From assembly GCA_015061605.1 (NCBI GenBank), contig SUWH01000010.1, forward strand, positions 1 through 64,000: 64,000 nucleotides of DNA. The letters run 5' to 3'. Source of the DNA: Lentisphaerota bacterium (GTDB lineage: Bacteria; Verrucomicrobiota; Lentisphaeria; Victivallales; Victivallaceae). Position 1 is the first letter of the stretch, and each line of letters begins with the position of its first letter. Below are positions 16,185 to 24,635 of the stretch, in pieces. The position numbers and the translations under genes are program-made. Below the pieces are notes generated by a model, which was given only the letters and a program-made list of their open reading frames with translations, was not told the origin of the DNA and did not search any database.

Positions 16185-16213
16185 TTGACAAAAACGGTTT
16201 CCGGTGGTATATT
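16185..16213 (+). promoter_or_regulatory. Promoter of the MFS transporter gene
   Basis: TTGACA, 17 bp, TATATT, 51 bp before the start codon. A small hairpin CACTGG/CCAGTG with a TTTT loop lies just before the ATG (about 16247-16262) and could affect translation. Confidence 0.75.
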
Positions 16214-16264
16214 AAAAGGATATCATTCATAATATATACGGAAAGGCACTGGTTTTCCAGTGAA

Positions 16265-17560
16265 ATGATCAAAATGTCACAATTTTTTCAGGAAATCCGG
16301 TCCCGCAAGCGGGCATTTTTGCTTTTTGTACCATTGACATTGCTCTATTCCACCAGCTATTTTCAGCGGACGGCGATCCCGGGAACGATTTTCAATCAGC
16401 TGCAGCAGGATTTGCAGATGACCGCATTGCAAGTATCTTACATCGGAGCTTCATTCATCTACATTTATTCGCTTTCCCAGCTTTTTATCGGCTATCTGGT
16501 CGACCGTTTCGGAGCGCGGAAAGTGGTGATGATCGGCGGAGCGGTCTTCTGCGCCGGAGTGGTCTCATTTCCGCTGTTGGATGCTCCCGGACTGGTTTAC
16601 CTTGCCCGCATGGTGGCGGGGATCGGCGCGGGGACGATGTATTTGAGTTTGCTCCGGGAATCCGACCGGCTTTTCGGACGGGAGAATTATTCGGTGATGA
16701 TCGGTGTGGTTTTTGTCTGCGGCTATGCCGGAGGATTGTTTGGAACTCTGCCCTTTGAACGGCTTACGGCGGCGTTCCCGTGGCGCAATGTACTGCTGGT
16801 GGCGGGATTGCTTTCGCTTTTCTTTTATATCTGGTTCACGATCGCCTATTCGACCAAAGAGGGCAGAGCTTCCGTGCCGGCAGGTGTCGGTAAAACTTCC
16901 GGCTTGAAAGAGACCTGCCGGATGTTTGCCAATGTCTACTTGTGGCTGGATGTCTTTTGCGGTACGCTGAATTTTGCCATCTACTTCGTCATTCAGACGG
17001 TGGTGGGCAAAAAACTTCTCCACGATGCGGCGGGAATGAGTTCCGGTGCGGCTGCGGGAGTGATTTTTGCTTTGACACTGGTCTGCATGACTGTGCTGAT
17101 GAGTTCGGCAACGTTGACCAGATTGTGCGGCAACCGGAGAAAACCGCTGATGATCTTCGCTTCAACTCTGGAAGTTGTCAATATTCTGGTCATGTGCAGT
17201 GCGCTTTATTTCCGGCTGCCGCCGTGGGTCTTTGCCGGATGTTTCATCAGTTTTGCCATCGCTTCGGGAACTTTGATCTCATTTTCACTTACCGCCCAGG
17301 AGCTGGGAAGCGCGGCGACGATGACCCGAAGCGCCGGATTTTACAATATGACCAACTACCTCGGCGTGGTGCTGCTTTCGCCGCTGGTCGGCTGGTTTCT
17401 GGATAAGTTCGGCAACCCGGTCATCAAGGAAGGCGTGGTCATCCATTCGGTCGATGCCTATTTGAAACTTTTCTACTGTCTGCTGGTACTGGCGGTTTCA
17501 GGAGCGATCGCTGTTCACTTCATCCCGGAAACGCGCGGTAAATTCCTGCGTCAGGATTGA
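16265..17560 (+). CDS. Major facilitator superfamily transporter
   Basis: A 431-residue protein with 12 predicted membrane helices. The MFS loop 2-3 motif is visible as GYLVDRFGARKVVMIGG, and the first helix has YSTSYFQRTAIPGTIF, as in the glycerol-3-phosphate/hexuronate (OFA-like/ACS) branches. The substrate cannot be stated; an organic acid or sugar acid would suit. It has its own promoter and converges with the LysR gene. An ATG at 16274 is an alternative start. Confidence 0.85.
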   Translation: MIKMSQFFQEIRSRKRAFLLFVPLTLLYSTSYFQRTAIPGTIFNQLQQDLQMTALQVSYIGASFIYIYSLSQLFIGYLVDRFGARKVVMIGGAVFCAGVVSFPLLDAPGLVYLARMVAGIGAGTMYLSLLRESDRLFGRENYSVMIGVVFVCGYAGGLFGTLPFERLTAAFPWRNVLLVAGLLSLFFYIWFTIAYSTKEGRASVPAGVGKTSGLKETCRMFANVYLWLDVFCGTLNFAIYFVIQTVVGKKLLHDAAGMSSGAAAGVIFALTLVCMTVLMSSATLTRLCGNRRKPLMIFASTLEVVNILVMCSALYFRLPPWVFAGCFISFAIASGTLISFSLTAQELGSAATMTRSAGFYNMTNYLGVVLLSPLVGWFLDKFGNPVIKEGVVIHSVDAYLKLFYCLLVLAVSGAIAVHFIPETRGKFLRQD

Positions 17561-17575
17561 ACTTCTGAATTAAAA

Positions 17576-18472
17576 TCACCGGATCGCCGGAAGCAGAGCA
17601 ATAAAGTTGCGCAATACTTGTGAACTGTTGCTTTCATCCCAGGCGGCGACTGTGAAACGGTCGATGTCCAGCGGCAGATGGCGCAGGACAATATTTTTCA
17701 AACTTTCCTTGGCAGGCGGATGCGGAGTGAGGGCGATCCCCAGACCGGCGGCGGCAAGCTGCAATGAACCGCTGCCGCCGGCTTCATGGACGATCAGGGG
17801 AGACGTTTTGCAATGCCGGACAAAGAAAGTTTCAAAATGGGCGCGCAGTCTGGGCGCTTCTTCGGCAGGCGGCAGGATGAAGTGACTGTTTTTCAAATCC
17901 TGAATTTTCAGATTTTCCTTATGCGCCAGCGGATTGGATGCCGGAATGGCAAAGGCAAGCGGTATATTGACGATTTTTTTGAAATTCAAATTATCCAGAC
18001 TCCGGGAAATGTTGCTTGAAGCAAAAAAGCTGATGTCGCATTTGCCGGAACGCACCAAAGCTGCCGCCGCCGGAGAGACCAGAGTATCATAAATACGGAT
18101 TTTTACTTCCGGATAATTTTGCAGCATATTTTTGCACAGTTGCCCGATATCGATAAAATCGTAGATCAATCCGGCAACTCCGATGGAGAGGGTTCCGGTT
18201 TCGCCGCGCGCCGCTTTGCGTGCCAGTTGAGCAGATTCCTCCATCAATTCCGGAATATCTTTCATCTGACGCAGATAGATCATTCCCGCTTCGGTCAATT
18301 TTATCATCCACCGGTCGGAGCGGTCAAAGAGCTGACAGCCGATGGAATTTTCCAGTTTCTTTATTTCATTGCTCAACGCAGCTTGTGAAATACCAAGCAG
18401 TTGCGCTGCCCGGGCGAAATGAAGTTCCTGGGCCAGTGTGGTGAAGTTCCGGAGTTGTTTTAGTGTGATCAT
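17576..18472 (-). CDS. LysR-type transcriptional regulator
   Basis: A 298-residue protein. The N-terminal winged HTH reads LRNFTTLAQELHFARAAQLL then GISQAALSNEIKKLENSIGC; the C-terminal two-lobed effector domain follows from about residue 90. The ATG at 18472 fits the family start; the open frame further upstream crosses the divergent promoter region. It is divergently transcribed from the first RND efflux operon, from which 125 bp separate it. LysR proteins often control the divergent neighbour, so the RND pump is the best candidate target. Confidence 0.9.
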   Translation of the reverse strand: MITLKQLRNFTTLAQELHFARAAQLLGISQAALSNEIKKLENSIGCQLFDRSDRWMIKLTEAGMIYLRQMKDIPELMEESAQLARKAARGETGTLSIGVAGLIYDFIDIGQLCKNMLQNYPEVKIRIYDTLVSPAAAALVRSGKCDISFFASSNISRSLDNLNFKKIVNIPLAFAIPASNPLAHKENLKIQDLKNSHFILPPAEEAPRLRAHFETFFVRHCKTSPLIVHEAGGSGSLQLAAAGLGIALTPHPPAKESLKNIVLRHLPLDIDRFTVAAWDESNSSQVLRNFIALLPAIR

Positions 18473-18511
18473 GAATGTTGATAACCTTTTGCTTATTAAG
18501 AATTGTATTTT

Positions 18512-18539
18512 AATATATTGCAAGTTTCCATATTTGCAA
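18512..18539 (-). promoter_or_regulatory. Promoter of the LysR gene
   Basis: On the minus strand TTGCAA (18539-18534), 16 bp, TATATT (18517-18512). It overlaps the opposing promoter at 18518-18546. Confidence 0.6.
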
Positions 18540-18546
18540 GTACATT
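18518..18546 (+). promoter_or_regulatory. Promoter of RND operon 1, with TTGCAA operator pair
   Basis: TTGCAA (18518-18523), 17 bp, TACATT (18541-18546). The self-complementary hexamer TTGCAA occurs twice, at 18518 and 18534, 16 bp apart, and forms the -35 boxes of both divergent promoters. It is a plausible LysR binding region. Confidence 0.5.
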
Positions 18547-18596
18547 TTCTATAATTTTTTGGTAATATACATCGTTTTGAACAAGGAGAATTTTGT

Positions 18597-19763
18597 ATGA
18601 AGATGTCCGGTCGTGTTTTGTTGTGTGTCACTGCGGCAGCTACGCTGTTTTCCGTAAGCGGATGCAAAGGTAAGAAAGATCAGAAAACGTTTCAGGAACG
18701 CATTACCCGCGTACATGTACAGGAGCTGGAAAAACGCACTTTCCGCGAACGCATTCCAGTTCAGGGAACTGTTTCTCCGGTCGAACATGCTGTTATTTCT
18801 GCAAAAATCAGCGGAACAGTCGAACTCTTGAAGGTCAGTGAAGGCGACCGGCGCAAACGCGGAGCGGTGCTTTTCGGTATCGATCAGCAGGTGTTGAAAA
18901 ATCAGGTCGTGGTCAAGGCGGACGAGATCAAAGTCAAAGAAGCCGCGCTGCAGAGTGCCAACTTCGCTCTCAAAACTGCCGAAATCAATCAGCGGCAGGC
19001 AAAACTTGACTATGAGCGTGCGTTGACTTTGCGCGACTCCAAGGCGATCAGTCAGGCCAATTTTGAAACCTATGAAACTGCATTCAAAAAGGCTGAAATG
19101 GAAGTGCAGAATGCACAGGCAAGCATCATTAATGCCCAAGCCCAGCTCAAACAGGCGCAAAGCAATCTTGCCATCGCCAAAAAGAATCTGGATGACTCCA
19201 CCATCCGCGCTCCTTTTGATTGCGTGATTTTTGAAACCTTTATCGAAGAAAATGAATATGTTTCCACCGGTCAGAAAATCATGAATATCGAAAACCCCGG
19301 CAAGTTTGAGCTCGTCTGCTACATCAGTTCCGTCTATTTTGACCGGATCGAAGAAAATAAAACTCCCGTCGAATTTGTTGACAGCAAAGGCAGGATCCGG
19401 CGTTGTGTAATTACCTACAAAGCTCCCGGTATCGATCCAACCACCCGTACTTTCAAAATCAAAGCTGAAGTCCCGGAAAAGATCAGCGTCGTCAGCGGTA
19501 TGCTCTGTGAACTCAATATAATACTGAATGAGAAAACCGCTTATGGTATCCCCGTTGATGCCACCTTGCTTCGTGCCAATAACCGCTACATCGCCTATAC
19601 CGTCGGCAAAGACAGCCGCGCTGAAAGTGTCGTGGTCAAACGCGGTATCATCGACGGAAATTATTGCGAAATCCTCAATGCCGCCGAAGTTCAGGGCAAA
19701 CGTTTTGTCACTACCGGACAGACCTTTATCAACAACGGCGCACTGCTCAAAGTTATTGAATAA
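18597..19763 (+). CDS. RND efflux periplasmic adaptor (membrane fusion lipoprotein)
   Basis: A 388-residue protein. The signal peptide ends in the lipobox SVSGC (Cys23), so it is probably a lipoprotein. Then come the beta-barrel/lipoyl halves (GTVSPVEHAVISAKISGTVE and DDSTIRAPFDCVIFETFIEE), a long alpha-hairpin between them (about residues 100-200, rich in Ala/Gln/Lys heptads), and the barrel domain GIDPTTRTFKIKAEV. It links the inner-membrane pump encoded next (23 bp downstream) to an outer-membrane channel. AGGAG precedes the ATG. No TolC-type gene is in this operon. Confidence 0.92.
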   Translation: MKMSGRVLLCVTAAATLFSVSGCKGKKDQKTFQERITRVHVQELEKRTFRERIPVQGTVSPVEHAVISAKISGTVELLKVSEGDRRKRGAVLFGIDQQVLKNQVVVKADEIKVKEAALQSANFALKTAEINQRQAKLDYERALTLRDSKAISQANFETYETAFKKAEMEVQNAQASIINAQAQLKQAQSNLAIAKKNLDDSTIRAPFDCVIFETFIEENEYVSTGQKIMNIENPGKFELVCYISSVYFDRIEENKTPVEFVDSKGRIRRCVITYKAPGIDPTTRTFKIKAEVPEKISVVSGMLCELNIILNEKTAYGIPVDATLLRANNRYIAYTVGKDSRAESVVVKRGIIDGNYCEILNAAEVQGKRFVTTGQTFINNGALLKVIE

Positions 19764-19786
19764 TGAAATAAAGGAGAGCAGATAAG

Positions 19787-22700
19787 ATGTTTTTAAGCAG
19801 ATGGTCAGTCCGCCGTCCGATCGCCATGACGGCATTCATTATCGTACTGGTGATGATCGGTCTTTCTCTCTATTCCCGTATCAGCATCGACTTGCTGCCC
19901 AATATGGAGATCCCGACCGTTCTGGTGCGCTGTGAATATCAGGGCGCGAGCCCCGCCGAGATCGAAATCGAAGTCGCCAAACGAATCGAAGATGCCGTTT
20001 CTTCACTGGACGGTATCCGCCACGTTACCAGTACTGCAATCGAAGATCAGGCGCAAGTCCAGCTTGAGTTCAATATGGGTATCGATGTCGATGTTGCCGC
20101 TACCGACATCCGTGAAGCGTTGAACCGCATCCGCGAAGACTTTCCCGATGGTGCCAAAGAGCCCACCATCCGCAAGATCGACACCAACGCCACCACCGTG
20201 GTGCAGGCATTTCTGGTCGGTGACCGTACGCAGGATGATCTTTATGACTTTGCCGACGATGTCATCGCTGACCGCTTTGCCAGTGTTCCCGGGGTCGGTG
20301 AAGTCCGGGTTTACGGTGCCAATGAAATGCAGATCCACGTTTTGCTTGACCGCGTGAAACTTACTGCGATGAATATTTCCATCAATGATATCGTTTCCAA
20401 ACTCAAAGCCAACAACGTCCGTAAACCGCTCGGCCGTGTGCAGGTGGATAAAAATGAAAAGAACGTCACCTTTGTCGGTGACTTCAAAGACTTTGAAGAG
20501 ATGCGTTCGCTGGAAATCGGCACTTACAAAGATAAGCGTGTCTATCTGCGCGACGTCGCCGAAATCAAACTTATGAGCCGTGAAGTCCGCAGTAAAGCCT
20601 ACGTTGACGGCAAACCTGCCGCCCGTTTCAACATCGTCAAAAAAGGTGATGCCAACGCTCTGGAAGTTATCAGCGGAATCCGCAAACGCTTCGAAGCGAT
20701 GAAGAAAAACGGTGAACTGCCTACCGGTATGGAGCTGGTCTGGTTCCGCGATTCCGGTGAATTTATTCAGGCTTCTGTGGATGATGCCTGGGGCAGTATT
20801 CTGACCGGTGTTATTCTTACTGCCGTACTGCTTTTCCTCTTTTTGCATGATGTCCGGTCGACCTTTATCGTTATGGTTTCGATGCCGATATCCATCATCG
20901 TCACCTTTGCGGCGATGGCGTATCTGGATTATTCATTCAACATCATGACTTTGCTTTCGCTTGGCTGCTCGGTCGGTGTGCTGGTGACCAACTCGATCGT
21001 AGTCATTGAAAACATCTTCAAACACCTCGACAAAAAAGAGGATATCAAAACTGCCGCCGAAAACGGTACTGCTGAAGTTATCGCCGCTGTGTCTGCCAGT
21101 GCATTGACCAACGTGGTTGTGTTCGTGCCGGTGATGATGATGACCACCCGTATCGGCAGTTTGATGGTGCCGTTTGCCGGAGTGATGGTTGCGGCAACGC
21201 TGGTATCTCTTTTTATCAGCTTTACCTTGACTCCGATCCTCTCCTGTTTGCTGCTCAAGCGTGGTGCGGAAGCTGAAAAAAGTGATAAAAAAAGTTTTCT
21301 GCAAAAGATGTTTATTCCGTGGGATAAAGGGTATGATGCCATTTGCCGCGGCTTCAACCGCACTATTGAGTGGACGGCGCGTTATCCCAAAACTTTGCTT
21401 TTGCTGGTGATTGCAGCAAGTGTTGCGGTGTGTTTGTTTGTCGTTCCCAAGGTGGGGCTCTCTTTTCTGCCGTTCTGCGATCAGGGCGAAATCCGTATCA
21501 AGTTTGAATTCCCGACCAGTTACAACCTTGAAACCACTGAAAAGCTGATCATGGAAGCGGCGGATCATATCAAAAAATATGATTTCGTCAAAGGTATGAA
21601 TATTCAGGTCGGTACCTCAAACAGCAGCCGCGGACAGGTTTCAACGGCGGTCTACCTCGGTCAGATCAACCTCAAGACGACCAGTAAGTTTGAACGTAAA
21701 GAGACGATCTACGATCTTCAGGATATTATCCGTAAAGAACTTGGCTATCTGGATAACTGTCTGATCACACTTTCCATACCGCCGACATTCGGCGGCAGCG
21801 GCGCGGAGATCCGGTGTGTTATCAACGGTCCCGACCTCGAAGTCCTTGAAAATGCAGAAATGGCGATCATGGAAAAAATTCCCCGTCTCGGACTTACCCG
21901 CGACCTCGACTCCAGCCGCCGTGAACGTAAAGCCAATATCAATATCGCTCCCGACCGTACCATTTTGCAGAACCTCGGAATGTCTGCTGAAACACTTTAT
22001 AACTATATGCTCGGTTCGCTTGACGGAACCGAAGTCGGTGACTTCCGCAGCGGTGCACGCGTGTTTGATATCCGCGTTAAAAACCGCAAGGAATATGGCG
22101 AAGTCCAGCTCCGTCAGACTGCTCCTGTGACCAAAGAGGACACCCCGCTTGGTACGGAAGTTCTGGCAAATATCACAGAAGATACCCGTCCGGTCATCAT
22201 CAACCGCTATGATAAGGTGCGTACCATGTGGCTCTTTGCCAATACTGCTCCCGGCAAGGCGCTCGGAGAAGTTTCCAAAGCTATCGGTGACACCGCCCGT
22301 GAAGCTCTGCCGCCGGGATATGGTGTCCGCATGAGCGGTAATGTGGAAATGATGAATGAAACGGCAAGAGAGTTTATTCAGGTCATTGTGCTTGCCGCAT
22401 TACTCACCTATTTGCTTATTGCCGGTATCATGGAATCCTGGACGAAGCCGTTTTTGATCATGTTCACCGTGCCGCTGGGCTTCCTCGGAATGTATTTCAC
22501 CTTGTGGCTCTTTGGCATGTCGATGTCCATGATGGGACTTTTAGGCGGTGTTATGATGATCGGTATCGTGGTGAATAACGCTATTTTGATCATCGATGAA
22601 TGTTCCGTGCTTATTGCCGGTGGTATGTCCACTCACAAGGCGATGATCGAAGCAACTGAATCCAAATTCCGTCCGATCGTGATGACCAGTATCGCTTCGG

Positions 22701-22864
22701 TGGCGGGTATGCTGCCGATGGCATTCGGAACCGGTCTGGGGTCGGAACTCCGGGCAAGCTGCGGTGTCGGTGTGGTCGGCGGTCTGGTGGTCGCATCGCT
22801 GTTGACACTGTATGTCATTCCGGCGCTTTACTTCGCCTTTGTCAAAGATAAAAAGAATGCGTGA
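19787..22864 (+). CDS. RND-family transporter, inner-membrane subunit lacking the proton-relay residues
   Basis: A 1025-residue protein of the AcrB/MexB-like architecture: 12 helices and two large periplasmic loops, N-terminal RRPIAMTAFIIVLVMIGLSLY. In AcrB the proton path needs two adjacent Asp in helix 4 and a Lys in helix 10. Here helix 4 reads GVLVTNSIVVIEN (Thr401-Asn402 in place of Asp-Asp) and helix 10 reads IGIVVNNAILIID (Asn930 in place of Lys). All three charged residues are thus replaced by polar uncharged ones, although the surrounding sequence is well conserved. Either coupling differs or transport is not proton-driven. Its partner adaptor is immediately upstream. Confidence 0.92.
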   Translation: MFLSRWSVRRPIAMTAFIIVLVMIGLSLYSRISIDLLPNMEIPTVLVRCEYQGASPAEIEIEVAKRIEDAVSSLDGIRHVTSTAIEDQAQVQLEFNMGIDVDVAATDIREALNRIREDFPDGAKEPTIRKIDTNATTVVQAFLVGDRTQDDLYDFADDVIADRFASVPGVGEVRVYGANEMQIHVLLDRVKLTAMNISINDIVSKLKANNVRKPLGRVQVDKNEKNVTFVGDFKDFEEMRSLEIGTYKDKRVYLRDVAEIKLMSREVRSKAYVDGKPAARFNIVKKGDANALEVISGIRKRFEAMKKNGELPTGMELVWFRDSGEFIQASVDDAWGSILTGVILTAVLLFLFLHDVRSTFIVMVSMPISIIVTFAAMAYLDYSFNIMTLLSLGCSVGVLVTNSIVVIENIFKHLDKKEDIKTAAENGTAEVIAAVSASALTNVVVFVPVMMMTTRIGSLMVPFAGVMVAATLVSLFISFTLTPILSCLLLKRGAEAEKSDKKSFLQKMFIPWDKGYDAICRGFNRTIEWTARYPKTLLLLVIAASVAVCLFVVPKVGLSFLPFCDQGEIRIKFEFPTSYNLETTEKLIMEAADHIKKYDFVKGMNIQVGTSNSSRGQVSTAVYLGQINLKTTSKFERKETIYDLQDIIRKELGYLDNCLITLSIPPTFGGSGAEIRCVINGPDLEVLENAEMAIMEKIPRLGLTRDLDSSRRERKANINIAPDRTILQNLGMSAETLYNYMLGSLDGTEVGDFRSGARVFDIRVKNRKEYGEVQLRQTAPVTKEDTPLGTEVLANITEDTRPVIINRYDKVRTMWLFANTAPGKALGEVSKAIGDTAREALPPGYGVRMSGNVEMMNETAREFIQVIVLAALLTYLLIAGIMESWTKPFLIMFTVPLGFLGMYFTLWLFGMSMSMMGLLGGVMMIGIVVNNAILIIDECSVLIAGGMSTHKAMIEATESKFRPIVMTSIASVAGMLPMAFGTGLGSELRASCGVGVVGGLVVASLLTLYVIPALYFAFVKDKKNA

Positions 22865-22876
22865 ATTGCAGTTTTT

Positions 22877-22949
22877 ATCCTGATATATTTTCAGGATGGT
22901 TTTACGGCAGACCGTGTGAATTGAGTTTCACATTGTCTGCCGTTTTTTT
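22877..22949 (+). terminator. Terminator region after RND operon 1
   Basis: Two hairpins in series. ATCCTGA (22877-22883) pairs with TCAGGAT (22891-22897); the stronger one has ACGGCAGAC (22904-22912) paired with GTCTGCCGT (22935-22943), an inner GTGTGAA/TTTCACA extension, and a run of seven T. Confidence 0.85.
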
Positions 22950-23000
22950 GCTGCATGATTAGCGATGTAAAAAAAATAGCAAAAATCTAATAGTTTTAAT

Positions 23001-23029
23001 TTGCAAAATATTATGTTTGCTGTTATATT
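23001..23029 (+). promoter_or_regulatory. Promoter of the marR-RND operon 2
   Basis: TTGCAA, 17 bp, TATATT, 37 bp before the MarR start codon. MarR regulators usually repress their own operon, so an operator is expected to overlap this site. Confidence 0.75.
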
Positions 23030-23066
23030 ATATTTTTGACAATATCAAAAAGGGCAGGGGGATGAT

Positions 23067-23540
23067 ATGGAACAAGGTGAAAATAATTTTCAACGGCTGA
23101 TCTGTGATTGTGCCGATGAACTGCGGGATTACTGGCTTGGATACCAGTCTGCGCAGGCAGTAAAGGAGATCATGTCGCTGTCGATAAGTCAGCAGCGTAT
23201 GATGCGCAAGGTCTGGCGGATGAATATGGAGCAGCCCGATGGGGTCATGCTCAAAGAGCTTGCGGAAAAATTGTCGCTTTCATGCAGTGCCGTGTCGGTG
23301 ATGGTCGATACGATGGTCAAGCGCGGTATTCTGGTGCGTGAGGCGTCCCGGGATGACCGGCGCAAAGTGATGATAAGGGTCTCTGAAGGAGGGTTGAAGT
23401 TTGCCCGGGTCTACGAGCAGTTCTTTGATGATGTCTGTAAGGAATTTGCTTCTGAACAGAGCAGAGAAGAGATGGAAGTTTTTATTAAAATTTTGAATAA
23501 ATTGAATATTTTCTTATACAACAAAACAGAAGGAGTATGA
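23067..23540 (+). CDS. MarR-family transcriptional regulator
   Basis: A 157-residue winged-helix protein. The recognition region reads MLKELAEKLSLSCSAVSVMV and the wing REASRDDRRKVMIRVSEGG (the DDRR-K pattern of the family). It heads an operon with an RND adaptor (3 bp downstream), an RND pump and a 223-residue exported protein, and is likely to repress that operon until a ligand, often an aromatic or antibiotic-like compound, binds. Confidence 0.88.
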   Translation: MEQGENNFQRLICDCADELRDYWLGYQSAQAVKEIMSLSISQQRMMRKVWRMNMEQPDGVMLKELAEKLSLSCSAVSVMVDTMVKRGILVREASRDDRRKVMIRVSEGGLKFARVYEQFFDDVCKEFASEQSREEMEVFIKILNKLNIFLYNKTEGV

Positions 23541-23543
23541 GTT

Positions 23544-24632
23544 ATGAAAAAAAGTTGTTTGATTCTCGTCGCCGGAATCGTTTCGGCATTGAATCTTTCT
23601 GCTGCCATGGAACGTCCGGCAGAGCTGGTGAAAGTTGACCGGGTGAAAACGGTCGATGCCTCCATCAGTAAACGCTACATCGGTTCGCTGGTAGGAAGTA
23701 TTGATGTCAGTCTGGTTCCGCGGGTTTCCGGTATTATCGAACAAAAACTGTTTGAAAACGGTGATCTGGTCAAAAAAGGTCAGCTGCTTTTCAAGCTTGA
23801 AGATACCACCTACCGGGCGCAGGTCGCTTCTGCCAAAGCAAAGGTCGCCCAGTGCGAAGCGGAATTCAAATTTGCTTCAAGCAACTTGAAACGTGTTTCC
23901 ACTTTGCGTAAGCAGAATGCCGTTTCTGAAAGTGCCTACGATGAAGCCGTCCGCTTGGAAGGAACCGGCAAAGCGGCTCTCGCGGCTGCCAAGGCGGCTC
24001 TTATTGATGCGGAAAACAATCTTTCCTACACCCGCATCTATTCTCCTATCGACGGCAGAGTCGGCAAGGCTGTGCTTTCTGACTTCAACTATGTTACTCC
24101 TGCGACCGGTACACTGGTGACGGTTGTTGCCACCGAGCCGGTTTATCTGGATTTTTCCATCAGTTCGAGAGATTTCTTCAAATATTTCGGCTCGATTGAA
24201 AGTATCCGTAAAAACGCGGAAATTACCTTTGCGCTTGCTGATGGAACGATATATGATCAGAAAGCATTCAACATTCTGCTCCCGGAAAACCGGGTGGACA
24301 AAAACACCGACACGGTTAAGATCCGCGGTTACTTCCACAATCCGGATTTGAAACTGATCCCCGGAAGTCTGGTTTCTGTTTTCATTTCCCGCAAGCTCAG
24401 CAAAATCACCGCAGTTCCCACCGAAGCCGTTTTGAGCGACGGAAAAGATATTTATGTATTTGTCCTGGATAAAAATAATGTCGTCAGCCGCCGCAATGTT
24501 GTTCTTGGTGAACTCAACAACGGCATGCAGTTGATTACTTCCGGACTCAAAGAGGGCGAAGTTATCGTCATTGATGGTACCCACAAGGCCCGTCCCGGTG
24601 CCAAAGTGAACCCGGTTTTTGCGGAGAAGTGA
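23544..24632 (+). CDS. RND efflux periplasmic adaptor (membrane fusion protein)
   Basis: A 362-residue protein with an N-terminal signal peptide ending near LSAAME. Lipoyl halves appear at VSLVPRVSGIIEQKLFENGD and LSYTRIYSPIDGRVGKAVLS, flanking an alpha-hairpin (about residues 95-150); the beta-barrel and membrane-proximal domains follow, ending AVLSDGKDIYVFVLDKNNVV. It resembles AcrA/MexE-type adaptors, but no lipobox is apparent. Only 3 bp separate it from both the regulator upstream and the pump downstream. Confidence 0.92.
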   Translation: MKKSCLILVAGIVSALNLSAAMERPAELVKVDRVKTVDASISKRYIGSLVGSIDVSLVPRVSGIIEQKLFENGDLVKKGQLLFKLEDTTYRAQVASAKAKVAQCEAEFKFASSNLKRVSTLRKQNAVSESAYDEAVRLEGTGKAALAAAKAALIDAENNLSYTRIYSPIDGRVGKAVLSDFNYVTPATGTLVTVVATEPVYLDFSISSRDFFKYFGSIESIRKNAEITFALADGTIYDQKAFNILLPENRVDKNTDTVKIRGYFHNPDLKLIPGSLVSVFISRKLSKITAVPTEAVLSDGKDIYVFVLDKNNVVSRRNVVLGELNNGMQLITSGLKEGEVIVIDGTHKARPGAKVNPVFAEK

Positions 24633-24635
24633 TAA

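Noticed and set aside
18549-19835. 428-codon minus-strand frame opposite the RND adaptor
   Set aside because: Antisense to a clear membrane fusion protein gene; low-complexity Phe/Asp/Gly composition typical of a shadow.
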